Shown: positions 1-9,281, numbered from the stretch's first letter. The stretch: 64,000 bases of DNA from Capnocytophaga sp. ARDL2 (GCF_041530365.1 NZ_CP168034.1:1-64000); one strand, 5' to 3'. Notes: a model not told the origin generated them from the sequence alone. Translations and numbers: made by a program.

Positions 1-117
1 ATAGTGTATTTTTAAACCAAAAATAATAAATATTCACTATTAAACGCTATAAAATGAATTTCGATATTTTATTCTCACTTATATTTCCACCTTATAATCA
101 GAACAAAAAATCTTTCG

Positions 118-125
118 TACATTTG
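118..125 (+). promoter_or_regulatory. TAnnTTTG -7 promoter element of the TonB receptor gene
   Basis: TACATTTG fits the Bacteroidota -7 consensus TAnnTTTG and ends 25 nt before the ATG at 151. I see no convincing TTTG -33 box at the usual distance. Confidence 0.5.
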
Positions 126-150
126 TCTTTAATTTTTTTGAAATCATCAA

Positions 151-2619
151 ATGACAAAATATATAACTTTACTTTGTATGACTTTGACGAGTGTTTTGGG
201 GTTTTCTCAAGACAAAATCAAAGTGGTAGGTGTGGTTTTAAACCAAGAAAATCAAGCGATAGAAGGTGTGCGTGTTTTAGTCAATCAATCAGAAACAGAA
301 ACCAATGCCAGCGGTTTTTATCAATTGGAAATCGATGAAAAACCATCATATACCTTTACTTTTTTACACGATTTTTACAATGAACTTTCTTTCGACCAAA
401 ATATTAATCCAAACAATATCAATGAGGTAAATGTTCGATTGTTTAGCAATGTTGAAGTGCTAAAAAACATCGTTATCGACCACACAGGAAAAGATTTTGA
501 AGGAATTTCTCGTATCGACCCAGCAGTTATTCGCAAAATTCCGGGGGCAAATCCGGGGATTGAAAACATATTGAAAACTTATCCTGGAGTCAATTCCAAT
601 ACCGAACTTTCCACTCAATATTCGGTGCGTGGGGGGAGTTTTGACGAAAATTTGATTTATGTAAACGAAATCGAAATTTTTCGTCCATTTTTGGTTCGCT
701 CGGGGCAGCAAGAGGGATTGAGCTTTGTGAATACGGCTATGATTCAAAAAGTGGACTTTTCTTCGGGTGGTTTTCAAGCAAAATATGGAGATAAAATGTC
801 GTCGGTTTTGGATATTTCGTACCGCCGACCAATTGGTTTTGGTGTTGATATAGATGTGAGTTTGCTTGGTGGCGGACTTACGATTGGTTGGGGAAGCAAG
901 GATACGAAATGGTCGGTTTTGAATAGTTTTCGCTATAGAAACAATCGTTTGTTGATAGATAGCAACGATCAATCTTCACAGTACAGACCCCAATTTGCGG
1001 ATGTACAATCGTTAGTTTCATATCAACCCAATCAAAAATGGGATATTAGCTTTTTGGGAAATTATTTCAGTAATCAATACGATTTTTACCCTCAAAGTCG
1101 TGTAGCAAAATTTGGAACATTTACCGATTCCAAAGCCATTGTCATTAATTACGAAGGACAAGAAAAAGATCAATATCAATCGGTTTTTGGAGCGGTAAAA
1201 ACTTCTTTCAAACCCAATAAAGACAATCATTATCGTTTGATTTTGTCGGCTTATCACAGCACCGAACAAGAATATTACGACTTGTTGGCAAATTACAATC
1301 TGGGGGAAGTTAGCACAGATTTGGCTGGAAATGTGGGAGCTATAGAATACACTCGAGGCTTGGGAATGCAACTCAACCACGGAAGAAATAAATACGATGC
1401 CTTGGTAAAAAGTGCCGAAATCAAAGCTACACATCAATTAAAATCAGACAACGAAGACAAAAAGCAAACCATCGAATGGGGAGCAAAGTATTTATCGAAA
1501 AGCGTTCGCGACCGTTTGGTAGAATGGGAAGTGGTAGATTCAGCTGGTTTTCACATTGCACCTCCTGTTCATAGTGTGGTTAATCAACAACCATATGTGT
1601 CTTATGAAGGAAAAATTGTGCCTTTTCAAAGTGTAAGAGCAACCAATTTTGTGGATATAGTGCAAAATCAAGCATATTTGCAATACAGTTATAAAAATTA
1701 CATCAACGAACATCAAATTTACGGAAATATCGGTTTGAGAATGCATCATTGGCAAGTGGCTCACAACAACAATAAAGAAACGGGATTGGTGGTGAGTCAG
1801 AGAGTGCAAATGGGTTGGAAACCAGCGTGGAATCCTCAAATGTTGTTTCGTTTGTCGGGAGGATTGTATCATCAACCGCCTGATTATCGTGAGTTGAGAG
1901 CTTTTGATGGTTCGATAAATTTGGCAGTAAAAGCCCAACAATCATTTCATACGGTTTTGGGATATGATTATAGTTTTCATTGGAAAAACATTCCGCTGAA
2001 ATTGACAGCCGAGGCATATCACAAACAAATGAATCATGTGAATACCTATACTTTGGAAAATGTGCGTATTCGTTACAAAGCCGACAATTTGGCAACGGCT
2101 TATGCGTATGGTTTGGATTTGCGATTGAACGGCGAAATTGTACCAGGTACAGAGTCTTGGCTGACTTTCGGATATATGAAAACAGAGGAAAATTACAACC
2201 AACAAGGATATATTTCTCGCCCTACCGATCAGCGATTGAAATTTGCCCTATTGTTTCAAGACTATATGCCCGCTATTCCCAATCTGAAATTGTATTTAAA
2301 TATTGTGTATAATACAGGAGTACCTGGTGGAGCACCTTCGTATTCTGATGTGTATCAATATCAATTTAGACTCCCAGATTACAAGCGTGCCGATGCAGGA
2401 TTTATGTATGTATTGAAAGATGCCTCGTTGGGACAGGAGAAAAATTGGTTGAAAAATTGGCAAGAAGTTTCGGTAGGATTTGAAATTTACAATTTATTTC
2501 AAAATACCAACACCATCACCAATACTTGGGTGCGTGATGTAATGGAAAAACGCATGTATGCGATGCCTAATTATATGACCAGCAGAATGTTTAATTTGAA
2601 AATTCAGGCAAAATGGTAG
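151..2619 (+). CDS. TonB-dependent outer-membrane receptor with carboxypeptidase-regulatory-like domain
   Basis: The 822-residue protein should be an outer-membrane beta-barrel taking up a ligand with energy from TonB. A signal peptide ends about residue 20 (SVLGFSQ). A CarboxypepD_reg-like domain covers roughly residues 22-105, a plug domain roughly 115-225 (TQYSVRGGSFDENLIYVNEI), then a barrel ends in the aromatic residue Trp, as usual for outer-membrane proteins. It is shorter than SusC-type receptors (about 1000 residues), no SusD-like partner follows, and the substrate cannot be told. The start is chosen because it opens the signal peptide and lies 25 nt after a -7 element. Its last codons overlap the next gene's start by 7 nt. 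Confidence 0.9.
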   Translation: MTKYITLLCMTLTSVLGFSQDKIKVVGVVLNQENQAIEGVRVLVNQSETETNASGFYQLEIDEKPSYTFTFLHDFYNELSFDQNINPNNINEVNVRLFSNVEVLKNIVIDHTGKDFEGISRIDPAVIRKIPGANPGIENILKTYPGVNSNTELSTQYSVRGGSFDENLIYVNEIEIFRPFLVRSGQQEGLSFVNTAMIQKVDFSSGGFQAKYGDKMSSVLDISYRRPIGFGVDIDVSLLGGGLTIGWGSKDTKWSVLNSFRYRNNRLLIDSNDQSSQYRPQFADVQSLVSYQPNQKWDISFLGNYFSNQYDFYPQSRVAKFGTFTDSKAIVINYEGQEKDQYQSVFGAVKTSFKPNKDNHYRLILSAYHSTEQEYYDLLANYNLGEVSTDLAGNVGAIEYTRGLGMQLNHGRNKYDALVKSAEIKATHQLKSDNEDKKQTIEWGAKYLSKSVRDRLVEWEVVDSAGFHIAPPVHSVVNQQPYVSYEGKIVPFQSVRATNFVDIVQNQAYLQYSYKNYINEHQIYGNIGLRMHHWQVAHNNNKETGLVVSQRVQMGWKPAWNPQMLFRLSGGLYHQPPDYRELRAFDGSINLAVKAQQSFHTVLGYDYSFHWKNIPLKLTAEAYHKQMNHVNTYTLENVRIRYKADNLATAYAYGLDLRLNGEIVPGTESWLTFGYMKTEENYNQQGYISRPTDQRLKFALLFQDYMPAIPNLKLYLNIVYNTGVPGGAPSYSDVYQYQFRLPDYKRADAGFMYVLKDASLGQEKNWLKNWQEVSVGFEIYNLFQNTNTITNTWVRDVMEKRMYAMPNYMTSRMFNLKIQAKW

Positions 2620-3221
2620 CTAAAAAACCGTTGCACATTGCGATTGTCGATAATTACGATTCGTTTGTTTTCAATATCGTACATTATTTGGAAGCAGTAG
2701 CCGATGCGGTGAAAATTACCGTAATAAAAAACGATGAAATCGACGAATCCATACTTCAAAAAGCCGATGCATTGGTATTGTCTCCCGAACCTGGAATTCC
2801 TTCAGAAGCAGGAGACTTGCTCAATATTATTGATAAATACCACAAGAGAAAACCGATTTTGGGAATCTGTCTGGGATTACAAGCCCTTGTGGAATATTTC
2901 GGAGGAAAATTAATCAATCTTTCGATGCCTTTACACGGAATTACCACCCAATTGCACAAAACAGCCGAAAGCAAATTGTGGCAAACGATTGAATTTCCGT
3001 CTCCGATTGGACATTATCATTCATGGGCAGCATCAAAGGAAAATTTTCCAAAAAGTTTAGAAATCACAGCAGAAAATTCCGAGGGACAAATTATGGCAAT
3101 ACAACACAAAATCTTACCGATTGTTGCTTTGCAATTCCACCCAGAATCAATCCTTACCACACAAGGAAAAACGATGTTGAGGAATTGGATCAAAACAATC
3201 GAAACAACGGACGGTAAGTAA
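2613..3221 (+). CDS. pabA/trpG: Aminodeoxychorismate/anthranilate synthase component II (glutamine amidotransferase)
   Basis: A class I glutamine amidotransferase of 202 residues. It releases ammonia from glutamine for the synthase subunit that aminates chorismate, for folate (PabA) or tryptophan (TrpG). The N-terminal VDNYDSFVFN motif, nucleophile elbow GICLGLQ (Cys86) and QFHPES (His176, Glu178) give an intact triad. No component I gene lies in the window, so the partner and the choice between PabA and TrpG stay open. The start ATG overlaps the receptor stop (ATGGTAG), suggesting translational coupling between two functionally unrelated genes. The 3' end overlaps the convergent membrane-protein gene by about 30 nt. 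Confidence 0.88.
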   Translation: MVAKKPLHIAIVDNYDSFVFNIVHYLEAVADAVKITVIKNDEIDESILQKADALVLSPEPGIPSEAGDLLNIIDKYHKRKPILGICLGLQALVEYFGGKLINLSMPLHGITTQLHKTAESKLWQTIEFPSPIGHYHSWAASKENFPKSLEITAENSEGQIMAIQHKILPIVALQFHPESILTTQGKTMLRNWIKTIETTDGK

Positions 3222-3660
3222 AAAACAAAACACCCCACGGAATTGAAACTAAAACGATGAGCAAAACAGTCAAATACCACGAAAATCCTTTTTTGTGTTT
3301 GTCGAAATCCGTGGTTTGCTTTTTCACTTTCATAGCTCCTATGGTCAATAAAACCACAGCTATTGTCATTGCGGTAATATGTTCCATACCAAAAAAGCGA
3401 ACCTCTCGCATTTTGACAGCAGTGGAAAAATTTTCCAGAAAATAATTGACAATGACACTATTGAAATACAAATAATACCCCAACAACAATTGCACATGAG
3501 CTGTTCCCACCAAAAATATTCGCAAAACATTGTCTGTTTTTGTGTAAGAATAGTTTCTTTTTTTGGCAATATACGAGCGAAATACCGCTATAAAAAGCAA
3601 CAACAATATCACCCAACGAATGTAGGAATGTGTGATTAAAAATGTAGAGAATGTGTTCAT
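3190..3660 (-). CDS. Small integral membrane protein, four predicted helices
   Basis: A 156-residue hydrophobic protein with about four transmembrane segments (for example WVILLLLFIAVF near the N-terminus, VGTAHVQLLLGYYLY, MTIAVVLLTIGAM and LTVLLIVLVSIPW). Similar short proteins in flavobacteria are often labelled cytochrome b-like without biochemical support. A His in the second helix (AHVQLLLG) and one at EHITAMT could bind haem, but that is speculation. The ATG at 3660 is preferred over an in-frame start nine codons upstream (3687), which would add a charged leader. The gene converges on pabA/trpG and overlaps its end. Confidence 0.7.
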   Translation of the reverse strand: MNTFSTFLITHSYIRWVILLLLFIAVFRSYIAKKRNYSYTKTDNVLRIFLVGTAHVQLLLGYYLYFNSVIVNYFLENFSTAVKMREVRFFGMEHITAMTIAVVLLTIGAMKVKKQTTDFDKHKKGFSWYLTVLLIVLVSIPWGVLFFTYRPLFRLF

Positions 3661-3768
3661 TGATTTTCTTTTTATAGAAAAAAGCAAGAAAAAGAAGCTA
3701 ATACTTAATAATCAACCATTTAAATCATTTCTTTTTCTTTTTTTTACCACTTATTTATGCTAAAAATA

Positions 3769-5387
3769 TCATCTGTAAGTTGTTCCTCCGTTGTGAGAAA
3801 ATTGATTTTCAGCAACCATTTCATAAATTATTTTTTGTAAATCTGTTTTCTTTACATCTACCTATCGTTTGTGAATTTCAGAAATTAAACTATTTGGATA
3901 GTTTTTTAAATCTTCTAAAATCAAAGCCTTTAACCTATAAGGCTCAATTAATTTCAATGTAGGTTTTATATTAATTTTAGAATTGGTAATCAACTTTGGA
4001 TTTATCATAAACTCTGTTCCTTTTTTCTGACCTCGAGTAATTAATATATTTTCATTAATCAACCTACTTACATACGGTCGTATTCTATCTTCATCTGAAA
4101 GTTGTAGCATTTTTGATAATTGTGTAGATAATATTTTCCTTTCTCGTGCAATGATTCCCAATGCAATCAATTCCTTTTGTTTTAAAAGGTAATTTTTTGA
4201 AATAAAATCCAATAGTAATACAACTTCAGAATCTAAAACCTTTGAATACAAAATCACTTTTGTACCACTGTATTCATTTTCAACAACAGGAAAAAATTTT
4301 GAATCCCTACTTGCAATTTCATAAATTAAATCCCCCCCTTACCTTCGCCTTCCATCAGTTTTAAATCATGAAAAACTCGAATTACATCAAGATTTCTGCG
4401 AATCGTTTTATGCAATATATTGCTACTTGTTACGCCTAGTGGCAACCCTCCGGGACTAACAATTTCTACCCTATCTGTATATACATTAATGAAAACATCT
4501 CCTGGTATTGTGTAACTTTTATGTGCAAAAGCATTAATAAGCAACTCTCTAACAACCAAAGGGTCATAATGAAAAATTTTATTTCTAAACAAGCCTTGTG
4601 GAAATTCATCAAAATACTTCAATTCAATTGCATGATGTTCTATATCTTCTATTAATTGTTTAGGATTCAAGCTACCATCATTCCAAATTTCTTTACGAAT
4701 TTTCTTTTCAAATTCATCATAGACAATATACCGAACCGTTATTGGAAAGGACAATCTATTTCTTTGAGCTGCTGTACCCAACCATAACACTCCTACATTA
4801 GTTAGAAAACCATTAGAAATAAAATTATAATGTTCAATAATTTCAAAATCTGTTTTTTTCTTTTATAGCATCTTTTACTCGGTCTGATTTTCTAATTTCA
4901 TTAGCAAACCACACTATATTTTCTATGGAAATGTCTTCAATTTTTATCGTTTTTTCTTTTAATTCCCATTTAAAAGCATCTTTTTCTGAGGCAAGAGTCA
5001 ATACATCTTCACTTCTTACAGGATGACATTGATCTCCTATCCTTATAAATATTTTTACTTCAGAAGTTGTTGCAATACTACTAAAAGATGGTTGAATGAT
5101 TAATGAAAAGTATTGTCCTCCGTTGGAATGGATAATAACTTCTCCTTATAAGATACTTACATTAAAACACAATGTTCGCAATCTGTTTATACAGCTATTG
5201 ACCGTTTCACTGTGTATTAGTTGATTTTTAGGAGGTTATAATGTATCGTCTTCAACACCAATATAAACTACCCCCTTTGAGCATTTGCTAAACAAACACA
5301 GGTGATTGACAAATCTTTAGCCCCCTTATCTCCTGATTCTATTTTCTTTAAAGATTTATATTCTATTGTGTTTTTTTCAAATTTCAT
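3769..5387 (-). pseudogene. AlbA_2/Schlafen-type ATP-binding (RecG C-terminal-like) regulator, multiply disrupted
   Basis: Joining frames gives about 539 codons. The N-terminal AlbA_2 domain (LANAQ, GSLYIGVEDD) is followed by the GHKL-like C-terminal ATP-binding part (VRELLINAFAHKSYT, VEIVSPGGLP, EGEGKGG) and a winged-helix-like end. Lesions seen: a frameshift at the G5 run 5271-5275, TAA at 5236-5238, TAA at 5146-5148, a frameshift at the A7 run 4853-4859 (minus-strand A), a frameshift at the G7 run 4332-4338 and TAG at 3862-3864. Intact proteins of this group bind nucleic acid or act as regulators, often in accessory loci. With three nonsense codons besides the frameshifts this is a true pseudogene. 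Family assignment rests on motifs recognised by eye. Confidence 0.8.
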
Positions 5388-5402
5388 AGTTCTCAGTTTT
5401 AA

Positions 5403-6248
5403 TTATTTTCCAAAAGTAAGTAACTTCCCCCTCTCCAACCAATATTTCACTTTCAAACCAGTAGTAAGGATTGCATAGCGAATCGGCCGTTGTGTTTTAT
5501 AATATTTTTCAATAAAAATCTGCATCGCACCATAAAAATTATTGAGGTATTTCACATCTTTTACCGTACTCTGACCTTTGTGATGCAAAATGGAAAACGC
5601 TCCGTAATAATGGTTGGTATAACCCTTTTGAAGAATTGTGTAACACAAATCTATATCTTCGCCATACATAAAATAGCGTTCGTCCATACCACCAACTTCC
5701 GAATACACAGAGCGTTTCATCAACAGAAAAGCACCTGTCATAATCTCAACTTCGGCAATGTCGTTTTCGGCTAAATCATTGCGGTAATAATCTTTGACTT
5801 TGGTTTTAAACGAAGGAAGAAAAAGTTTTTTAAACGAATTAATCATATCGGGCACAGAGCGTTTGCTTTCGGGTAAAAATCTCCCTGTATTATCGAACAT
5901 TCTCACCCCCAAACTACCAAATTTTGGTTGATTTTCAGCATATTCTATCAATTTTTCAAAACCAAACGATTGAAATTCGGTATCGGGATTGAGCAAAAGT
6001 ATATACTCCCCTTTTGCCTCTGCAATCGCTTGATTGTTCCCCCTTGAAAAACCTAAATTTACAGGCAATTCGATAAATTTCACCTTAGGAAATTCACCAA
6101 TCAGTTGCTTCCACGAGGTATCTGGCGAACAATTATCCGCAACTATTACTTCGTATGGAATATTTTGAATATATTTTTCAATCGACAACAAACACGCTCG
6201 AAGTAAATCCGTTACATTGTAATTGACGATGATGATGCTGAGTTTCAC
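5403..6248 (-). CDS. Family 2 glycosyltransferase
   Basis: A 281-residue GT-A fold transferase, probably cytoplasmic and adding a sugar to a surface polysaccharide or lipid carrier. Visible motifs are the N-terminal strand KLSIIIVNYN, the nucleotide-binding VIVADNCSPD, the DXD-like LLLNPDTEF, and the acceptor-side GGMDERYFMYGEDIDLCYTI. It resembles rhamnosyl- and other WbbL-like transferases; donor and acceptor are unknown. I chose the GTG at 6248 because homologues begin at KLSIII, and a longer reading would start at a TTG at 6305 that lies inside a likely -7 promoter box (6303-6310). It stands alone between decayed genes. Confidence 0.85.
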   Translation of the reverse strand: MKLSIIIVNYNVTDLLRACLLSIEKYIQNIPYEVIVADNCSPDTSWKQLIGEFPKVKFIELPVNLGFSRGNNQAIAEAKGEYILLLNPDTEFQSFGFEKLIEYAENQPKFGSLGVRMFDNTGRFLPESKRSVPDMINSFKKLFLPSFKTKVKDYYRNDLAENDIAEVEIMTGAFLLMKRSVYSEVGGMDERYFMYGEDIDLCYTILQKGYTNHYYGAFSILHHKGQSTVKDVKYLNNFYGAMQIFIEKYYKTQRPIRYAILTTGLKVKYWLERGKLLTFGK

Positions 6249-6298
6249 TTGATTTCTATTTTTATTCAACAAAGATAAAATTTTAAAATTGTAAACTA

Positions 6299-6320
6299 AA
6301 CACAAAAATAATTATCTTTG
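6299..6320. repeat. 22-bp direct repeat, copy 1, holding divergent -7 boxes
   Basis: This 22-bp stretch is repeated exactly at 7036-7057. It is a near-palindrome: reading left it contains TATTTTTG (6303-6310, for the glycosyltransferase), reading right TATCTTTG (6313-6320, for the secreted-protein remnant). Both match TAnnTTTG. Confidence 0.8.
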
Positions 6321-6348
6321 AATTGATTTCAGCTTAAATAAAATATCA

Positions 6349-7062
6349 ATGAAAATATTTTTTTACATTCTTTTTGCTTTTATCCCAATATCTATTTCAC
6401 GCCCAGTCACTTGCAATTATTTCAAATAAAAAAGGATATACTAATGTAAAAGAAGAAGATATTTCATCAGAAACAACACATCAATTAAAAAATAGTCAAT
6501 TAGTTTTAGCCTATGATATTGATTTCCCTTGGATATATGTTGAATTTTACACAGAATAAAATGAATATAAAAATCGATTAATCAATAAAATGGACTTAAT
6601 AGTAGTTGATAAACTTCAACCTTTTTCAATAGTTTCTAAAAAAAATAATCAAATAATTTTTAAAAAGAAAAATTTTGAAATTAACATCTCAATCAAACCA
6701 ATAGATAAATCAAACCATAAATCTAAAACCAATGAAAATGGATTTATCAATAAAATAAACTATGAATTCTACTGGGGTACAGAAGGATTCTTTCCTGTTA
6801 CAGAATACGATAAAATACAAATAAAAAGTAATCAAAAGACAATTGATTTACCTAAAAAAGCGTTTTTTAACATATTAACCCAATACTCTCGGCAACAAAA
6901 ATATTTTATGACAAAACAACAGAAACTATTTATATAACATCAAAAGGTGGCGACAGTTCGAATTCATATTTTGTTGCTTGGATAATTGAAAAAGGAAACT
7001 ATAAAAATTGTATTCTAAATACAACCTTCGTTTTGAACACAAAAATAATTATCTTTGTATAA
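6349..7062 (+). pseudogene. Secreted hypothetical protein, frameshifted and interrupted
   Basis: Reading starts at ATG 6349. Removing one T from the T7 run 6358-6364 gives a clean signal peptide ending FHAQS and continues into the frame at 6374. That frame meets TAA at 6557-6559, resumes to a frameshift near the A5 run 6897-6901, and continues as KGGDSSNSYFVAWIIEKGNY before running into the second 22-bp repeat. The rebuilt protein is about 235 residues with no domain I can name. The repeat at its end suggests the original C-terminus is lost. With a nonsense codon plus two frameshifts it is unlikely to be functional. It diverges from the glycosyltransferase gene. Confidence 0.65.
7036..7057. 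repeat. 22-bp direct repeat, copy 2
   Basis: Identical to 6299-6320. Its rightward -7 box TATCTTTG (7050-7057) sits just before an antitoxin-like remnant. The two copies bracket the broken secreted-protein gene. Confidence 0.8.
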
Positions 7063-7071
7063 AACAATTGC

Positions 7072-7331
7072 TTGTGTATTTATCAGTATATCCCAAAAAC
7101 CGAATCTCAAATCGACCTATTGATTTCATTATTAAAAGAGTTAAAGATTGATTTTAAAACAAATGAAAACCATATTCCTCATCAAAATCAAGAGGAAAAT
7201 TACAATGATGAAATTTAAAAATAATGCACCAAAGGTATCTTGATTTTAAAGAAAATCCAAATGATTTTATCACATTAGAGGAATTTGAAAATCAAATAAA
7301 ACTAAAAAGAAAAAGTAATTTCTCGTATTAA
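7072..7331 (+). pseudogene. Antitoxin-like remnant, frameshifted
   Basis: The first segment reads PKTESQIDLLISLLKELKID, the pattern of short Bacteroidota antitoxins that open with a PK-x-E-x-Q motif. It ends at a TAA after NYNDEI. Adding one T at ATTTAA (near 7215) joins it to a second segment (DFKENPNDFITLEEFENQIK) ending in a stop at 7329-7331. No ATG opens the gene; only a TTG is available at 7072. No toxin gene follows. The family call is by resemblance only. Confidence 0.45.
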
Positions 7332-7348
7332 AAACCAATAAATATCCT

Positions 7349-7356
7349 TACATTTG
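7349..7356 (+). promoter_or_regulatory. TAnnTTTG -7 element of the GHMP kinase gene
   Basis: TACATTTG ends 19 nt before the ATG at 7376, the usual Bacteroidota spacing for a short leader. Confidence 0.55.
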
Positions 7357-7375
7357 CCTATTAAATTTTCCTACT

Positions 7376-8311
7376 ATGAAAGGACCTTTATTTTACTCTA
7401 AAATATTATTGTTTGGTGAATACGGAATCATCAAGGATTCCAAAGGATTGGCTATTCCGTACAACACCTACAATGGAGCATTGAAAATTGCTTCTGATTT
7501 GGATGAAAAAGCAAAAAAATCCAATGAAAGTTTGGCTAAATACGCTTTGTATTTGAAAGATTTGCAAGATTCTACTCCAGAATTTCAATTGAATATCGAA
7601 AAACTGCAAGAAGACATCAATGCTGGAATGTATTTCGATTCGAGCATTCCGCAAGGTTACGGTGTAGGAAGTAGCGGTGCATTGGTAGCTGCAATTTATG
7701 ACAAATACGCTTTGAACAAAATCACGGTTTTGGAAAACCTAAACAGAGATAAGCTATTACAACTCAAAGAATTGTTTGGAAAAATGGAGTCTTTTTTTCA
7801 CGGTACATCGTCTGGACTCGACCCATTGAACAGCTATTTGAGTTTACCTATTCTTATCAACTCAAAAACGCATATCGAGCCTACTGGAATTCCTACTCAA
7901 GCTGTAGAGGGCAAAGGAGGTGTGTTTTTGATTGACTCCGAAATGGTTGGTGAAACTGCTCCGATGGTAACAATTTTTATGGATAACTTGAAAAACGAAG
8001 GATTCCGTACGATGATGAAATCACAATTTGTCAAATACACCAACTTGTGTATCGACAATTTCTTGAATGGAGATTTAAAAAACTTATTATCAAACACCAA
8101 ACAATTGTCAAAAATTGCCTTGAATCATTTCAAACCTATGATTCCAGAAAAATTTCATCAGATTTGGCAACAAGGCATCGATAGCAATGAATATTACTTG
8201 AAATTGTGTGGTTCTGGTGGCGGAGGCTATATTTTAGGCTTTGCACCCGACTACGAAAAAGCAAAAGAATTGCTGAAAGATTACAAATTGGAATTGGTTT
8301 ATAGATTTTAA
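7376..8311 (+). CDS. GHMP kinase, probable mevalonate kinase
   Basis: A 311-residue GHMP-superfamily kinase that probably phosphorylates mevalonate in isoprenoid synthesis. Motif 1 near the N-terminus is KILLFGEYG. The phosphate-binding motif 2 is PQGYGVGSSGALVAA (about 92-106), the active-site region has GTSSGLDPLNSYLS, and the C-terminal motif 3 is KLCGSGGGGYILGF. Length and layout fit flavobacterial mevalonate kinases. The next gene, only 1 nt after the stop, is a prenyltransferase of the UbiA group, which supports an isoprenoid or prenyl-lipid role. Galactokinase or homoserine kinase is less likely, since their signature sequences are missing. Confidence 0.82.
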   Translation: MKGPLFYSKILLFGEYGIIKDSKGLAIPYNTYNGALKIASDLDEKAKKSNESLAKYALYLKDLQDSTPEFQLNIEKLQEDINAGMYFDSSIPQGYGVGSSGALVAAIYDKYALNKITVLENLNRDKLLQLKELFGKMESFFHGTSSGLDPLNSYLSLPILINSKTHIEPTGIPTQAVEGKGGVFLIDSEMVGETAPMVTIFMDNLKNEGFRTMMKSQFVKYTNLCIDNFLNGDLKNLLSNTKQLSKIALNHFKPMIPEKFHQIWQQGIDSNEYYLKLCGSGGGGYILGFAPDYEKAKELLKDYKLELVYRF

Positions 8312-8312
8312 T

Positions 8313-9228
8313 ATGACACCTACCTCGACTACATTATTGAAAAAGATTTTTAGCTTATTTTCCGTAGTAAGAGGATACAATATAGCCGTGATGGTATTGG
8401 CTCAATACCTCTCGGCTATTTTTATTTTTGGAAGCAACGACCGAGCTTTTAGATGTTTTGCTCGATACTCCTTTGTTTTTTATCGTGATGAGTAGTTCGT
8501 TTGCCATAGCTGGTGGATACATCATCAACAATTTTTACGACAATGAAAAAGATCTCATCAACAGACCTTTAAAGTCTATCATAGACCAAAACATCAGCAA
8601 AAACACACAGCTAAAAACCTATTTTTCATTGAATTTTCTCAGTATATTGTTTGCCTATTTTGTATCGTGGCGAGCAGTGTTGTTTTACAGTGTTTACATT
8701 TTTTTATTGTGGTTTTATTCGCATAAATTAAAAAAATATCCGATTATTGGGAATATTTCCGCATCTACTTTAGCCCTCCTACCCTTTTTCGGTATTTTGA
8801 TACATTTTCAAAATTTTGGGGCAGAAGTATTTACCCACGCTTTGTATTTATACCTCATCGTTTTGATTCGAGAATTGGTTAAAGATTTGGAAAATTTATC
8901 GGGCGATTTGGCAAATAATTACCAAACTATTTCCGTGCGATTTGGAGAAAAAACCTCAAAATACATCATCTCGATTTTGGTAATCCTCACTTTCATCCCC
9001 GCATTCATTCTATCGAATTATATTGACACTGGAAAAATGTATTATTACTTTTTTACGAGCAGTGGTTGCTTGATTGCATTTTTACTTTCACTATTTCAAG
9101 CTAAAAGAAAATCGGATTATATCAAATTACACATATTACTAAAAATCATACTGATTAGTGGAATTTTATCCGTGATATTGATAGACTGTCGAGTATTGTT
9201 GCATGGATGGAAAATGATAGAAAAATAA
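8313..9228 (+). pseudogene. UbiA-family prenyltransferase (geranylgeranylglycerol-phosphate geranylgeranyltransferase-like), one frameshift
   Basis: The first 38 or so codons (from ATG 8313) and the frame from about 8428 are two parts of one membrane prenyltransferase. Removing one T from the T5 runs at 8419-8423 or 8425-8429 rebuilds a protein of about 304 residues, the family's usual length. The Asp-rich motif GGYIINNFYDNEKDLINRP corresponds to the prenyl-diphosphate/Mg site of UbiA proteins, and further hydrophobic segments follow. It would join an isoprenoid chain to a small acceptor in the membrane. With a single homopolymer lesion and otherwise well kept sequence, it may be a sequencing error or a slippage variant. 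It is directly downstream of the mevalonate kinase. Confidence 0.75.
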
Positions 9229-9256
9229 AAAGGCTACCCTTTTTTGGATAGCCTTT
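9229..9256. terminator. Bidirectional terminator between ubiA-like gene and lipoprotein gene
   Basis: AAAGGCTACCC pairs with GGATAGCCTTT around a T-rich loop. T-rich tracts on both strands suit the two convergent genes. Confidence 0.75.
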
Positions 9257-9281
9257 CTTGTTTTTTTTCTGTAAGTTCTAA

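Noticed and set aside
460..972. Long antisense frames inside the TonB receptor gene
   Set aside because: They mirror the receptor codons and have no start context, domain or codon pattern of their own.
5403..6305. Start of the glycosyltransferase at the TTG at 6305
   Set aside because: The TTG lies within a TAnnTTTG box and would add 19 residues that do not match the family; GTG at 6248 fits KLSIII at the N-terminus.
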